DNA of 16,184 bases from JBBIGV01 sp037447335 (lineage in GTDB: Bacteria > Bacteroidota > Ignavibacteria > Ignavibacteriales > Ignavibacteriaceae). Positions 15,940 to 16,184 of this stretch are shown here, piece after piece. Where the stretch lies: assembly GCA_037447335.1 (NCBI GenBank), contig JBBIGV010000075.1, positions 1-16,184 of the forward strand. The letters run 5' to 3'. The position numbers and the translations under genes were made by a program. Under the pieces are notes generated by a model. That model saw only the letters and a program-made list of their open reading frames with translations. It made no database searches and was not told the DNA's origin. Position 1 is the stretch's first letter; each line of letters begins with the position of its first letter.

Positions 15940-16184
15940 GAACTTACTTTTAAAGTTGTTAGTGTGAATAATTCGGAGGGTTCTATTTTGAGTGAACGAA
16001 TAAACATATTTTGTCGGAAGTGCGCACTGAAGTGAGCGGACTTAATTCCAATCTAAAAGTGTACAAATTCTTGTTTAGAAATTAGTCCAATACCCTAAAA
16101 TAAGCAATTATAATCGGTGGTATCGGCAGAAAAATCTTAAATCCGATATAGAGCATAAAATGGATGCATTTTACTGCGCAGTTC
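15940..16184. other. Upstream region without a supported gene
   Basis: This stretch precedes the Asp-box gene and should hold its promoter, but no convincing -33/-7 or -35/-10 pair is visible. The palindrome AGTGCGCACT is at 16019-16028, overlapping CACTGAAGTG. On the minus strand a frame from 16183 to a stop at 16082 encodes about 33 residues including LYIGFKIFLPIPPIIIAYF. That could be the hydrophobic C-terminus of a gene beyond the right edge, but it is too short to call. Confidence 0.4.

Noticed and set aside
16082..16183. C-terminus of a membrane protein entering from the right edge on the minus strand
   Set aside because: The frame has only about 33 codons within the window; the hydrophobic stretch could be chance in AT-rich DNA.

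Overview
The window looks like an AT-rich chromosomal segment from the Bacteroidota/Chlorobiota group, most likely an Ignavibacteria-type organism. The main reason is that three separate secreted proteins end in a type IX secretion (T9SS) sorting domain containing the string NYPNPFNP, a form common in Ignavibacteria and related lineages. This lineage call is inference from motifs and gene style; no marker gene such as 16S rRNA is present.

Left part (1-5508, + strand): the 3' end of a beta-helix/fibronectin-III surface protein cut by the window edge, followed after 53 bases by a long secreted-protein locus. That second locus reads as one protein of about 1,386 codons: signal peptide, a TIM-barrel glycosidase-like region, a right-handed beta-helix, a helical TPR-like region and a T9SS sorting domain. 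It is interrupted by one in-frame TAA at 1613-1615 and by a frameshift between 2914 and 2974. The locus ends in three tandem 32-bp palindromic repeats and a rho-independent terminator.

Middle part (5579-12999, - strand): seven co-directional genes. In order of transcription they are an ABC transporter ATPase, a NosY-like ABC permease, an unrecognised lipoprotein, a 3-hydroxyacyl-CoA dehydrogenase, acetate kinase, a divergent short-chain dehydrogenase and a COG2509-type FAD-dependent dehydrogenase. The first four overlap or abut (4-nt overlap, direct TAA-ATG contact, 4-nt overlap), so they are probably one transcript. The next gaps are 35, 58 and 112 nt, so the metabolic genes may be co-transcribed or separately expressed. 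They suggest acyl-CoA oxidation/reduction and acetate/ATP metabolism, but no complete pathway lies in the window.

Right part (13100-16184, - strand): a 926-residue secreted protein made of twelve Asp-box (BNR/sortilin-like) repeats, an FnIII-like module and a T9SS sorting domain. It is closed by a hairpin terminator. The last 245 bases hold no gene I can support.

I do not see a clearly new defence, mobile or biosynthetic system. The points most worth a second look are the broken glycosidase-like surface protein, the 32-bp palindromic repeat cluster, the 14-bp tandem duplication inside a sorting domain, and two dehydrogenases whose usual active-site residues are replaced.
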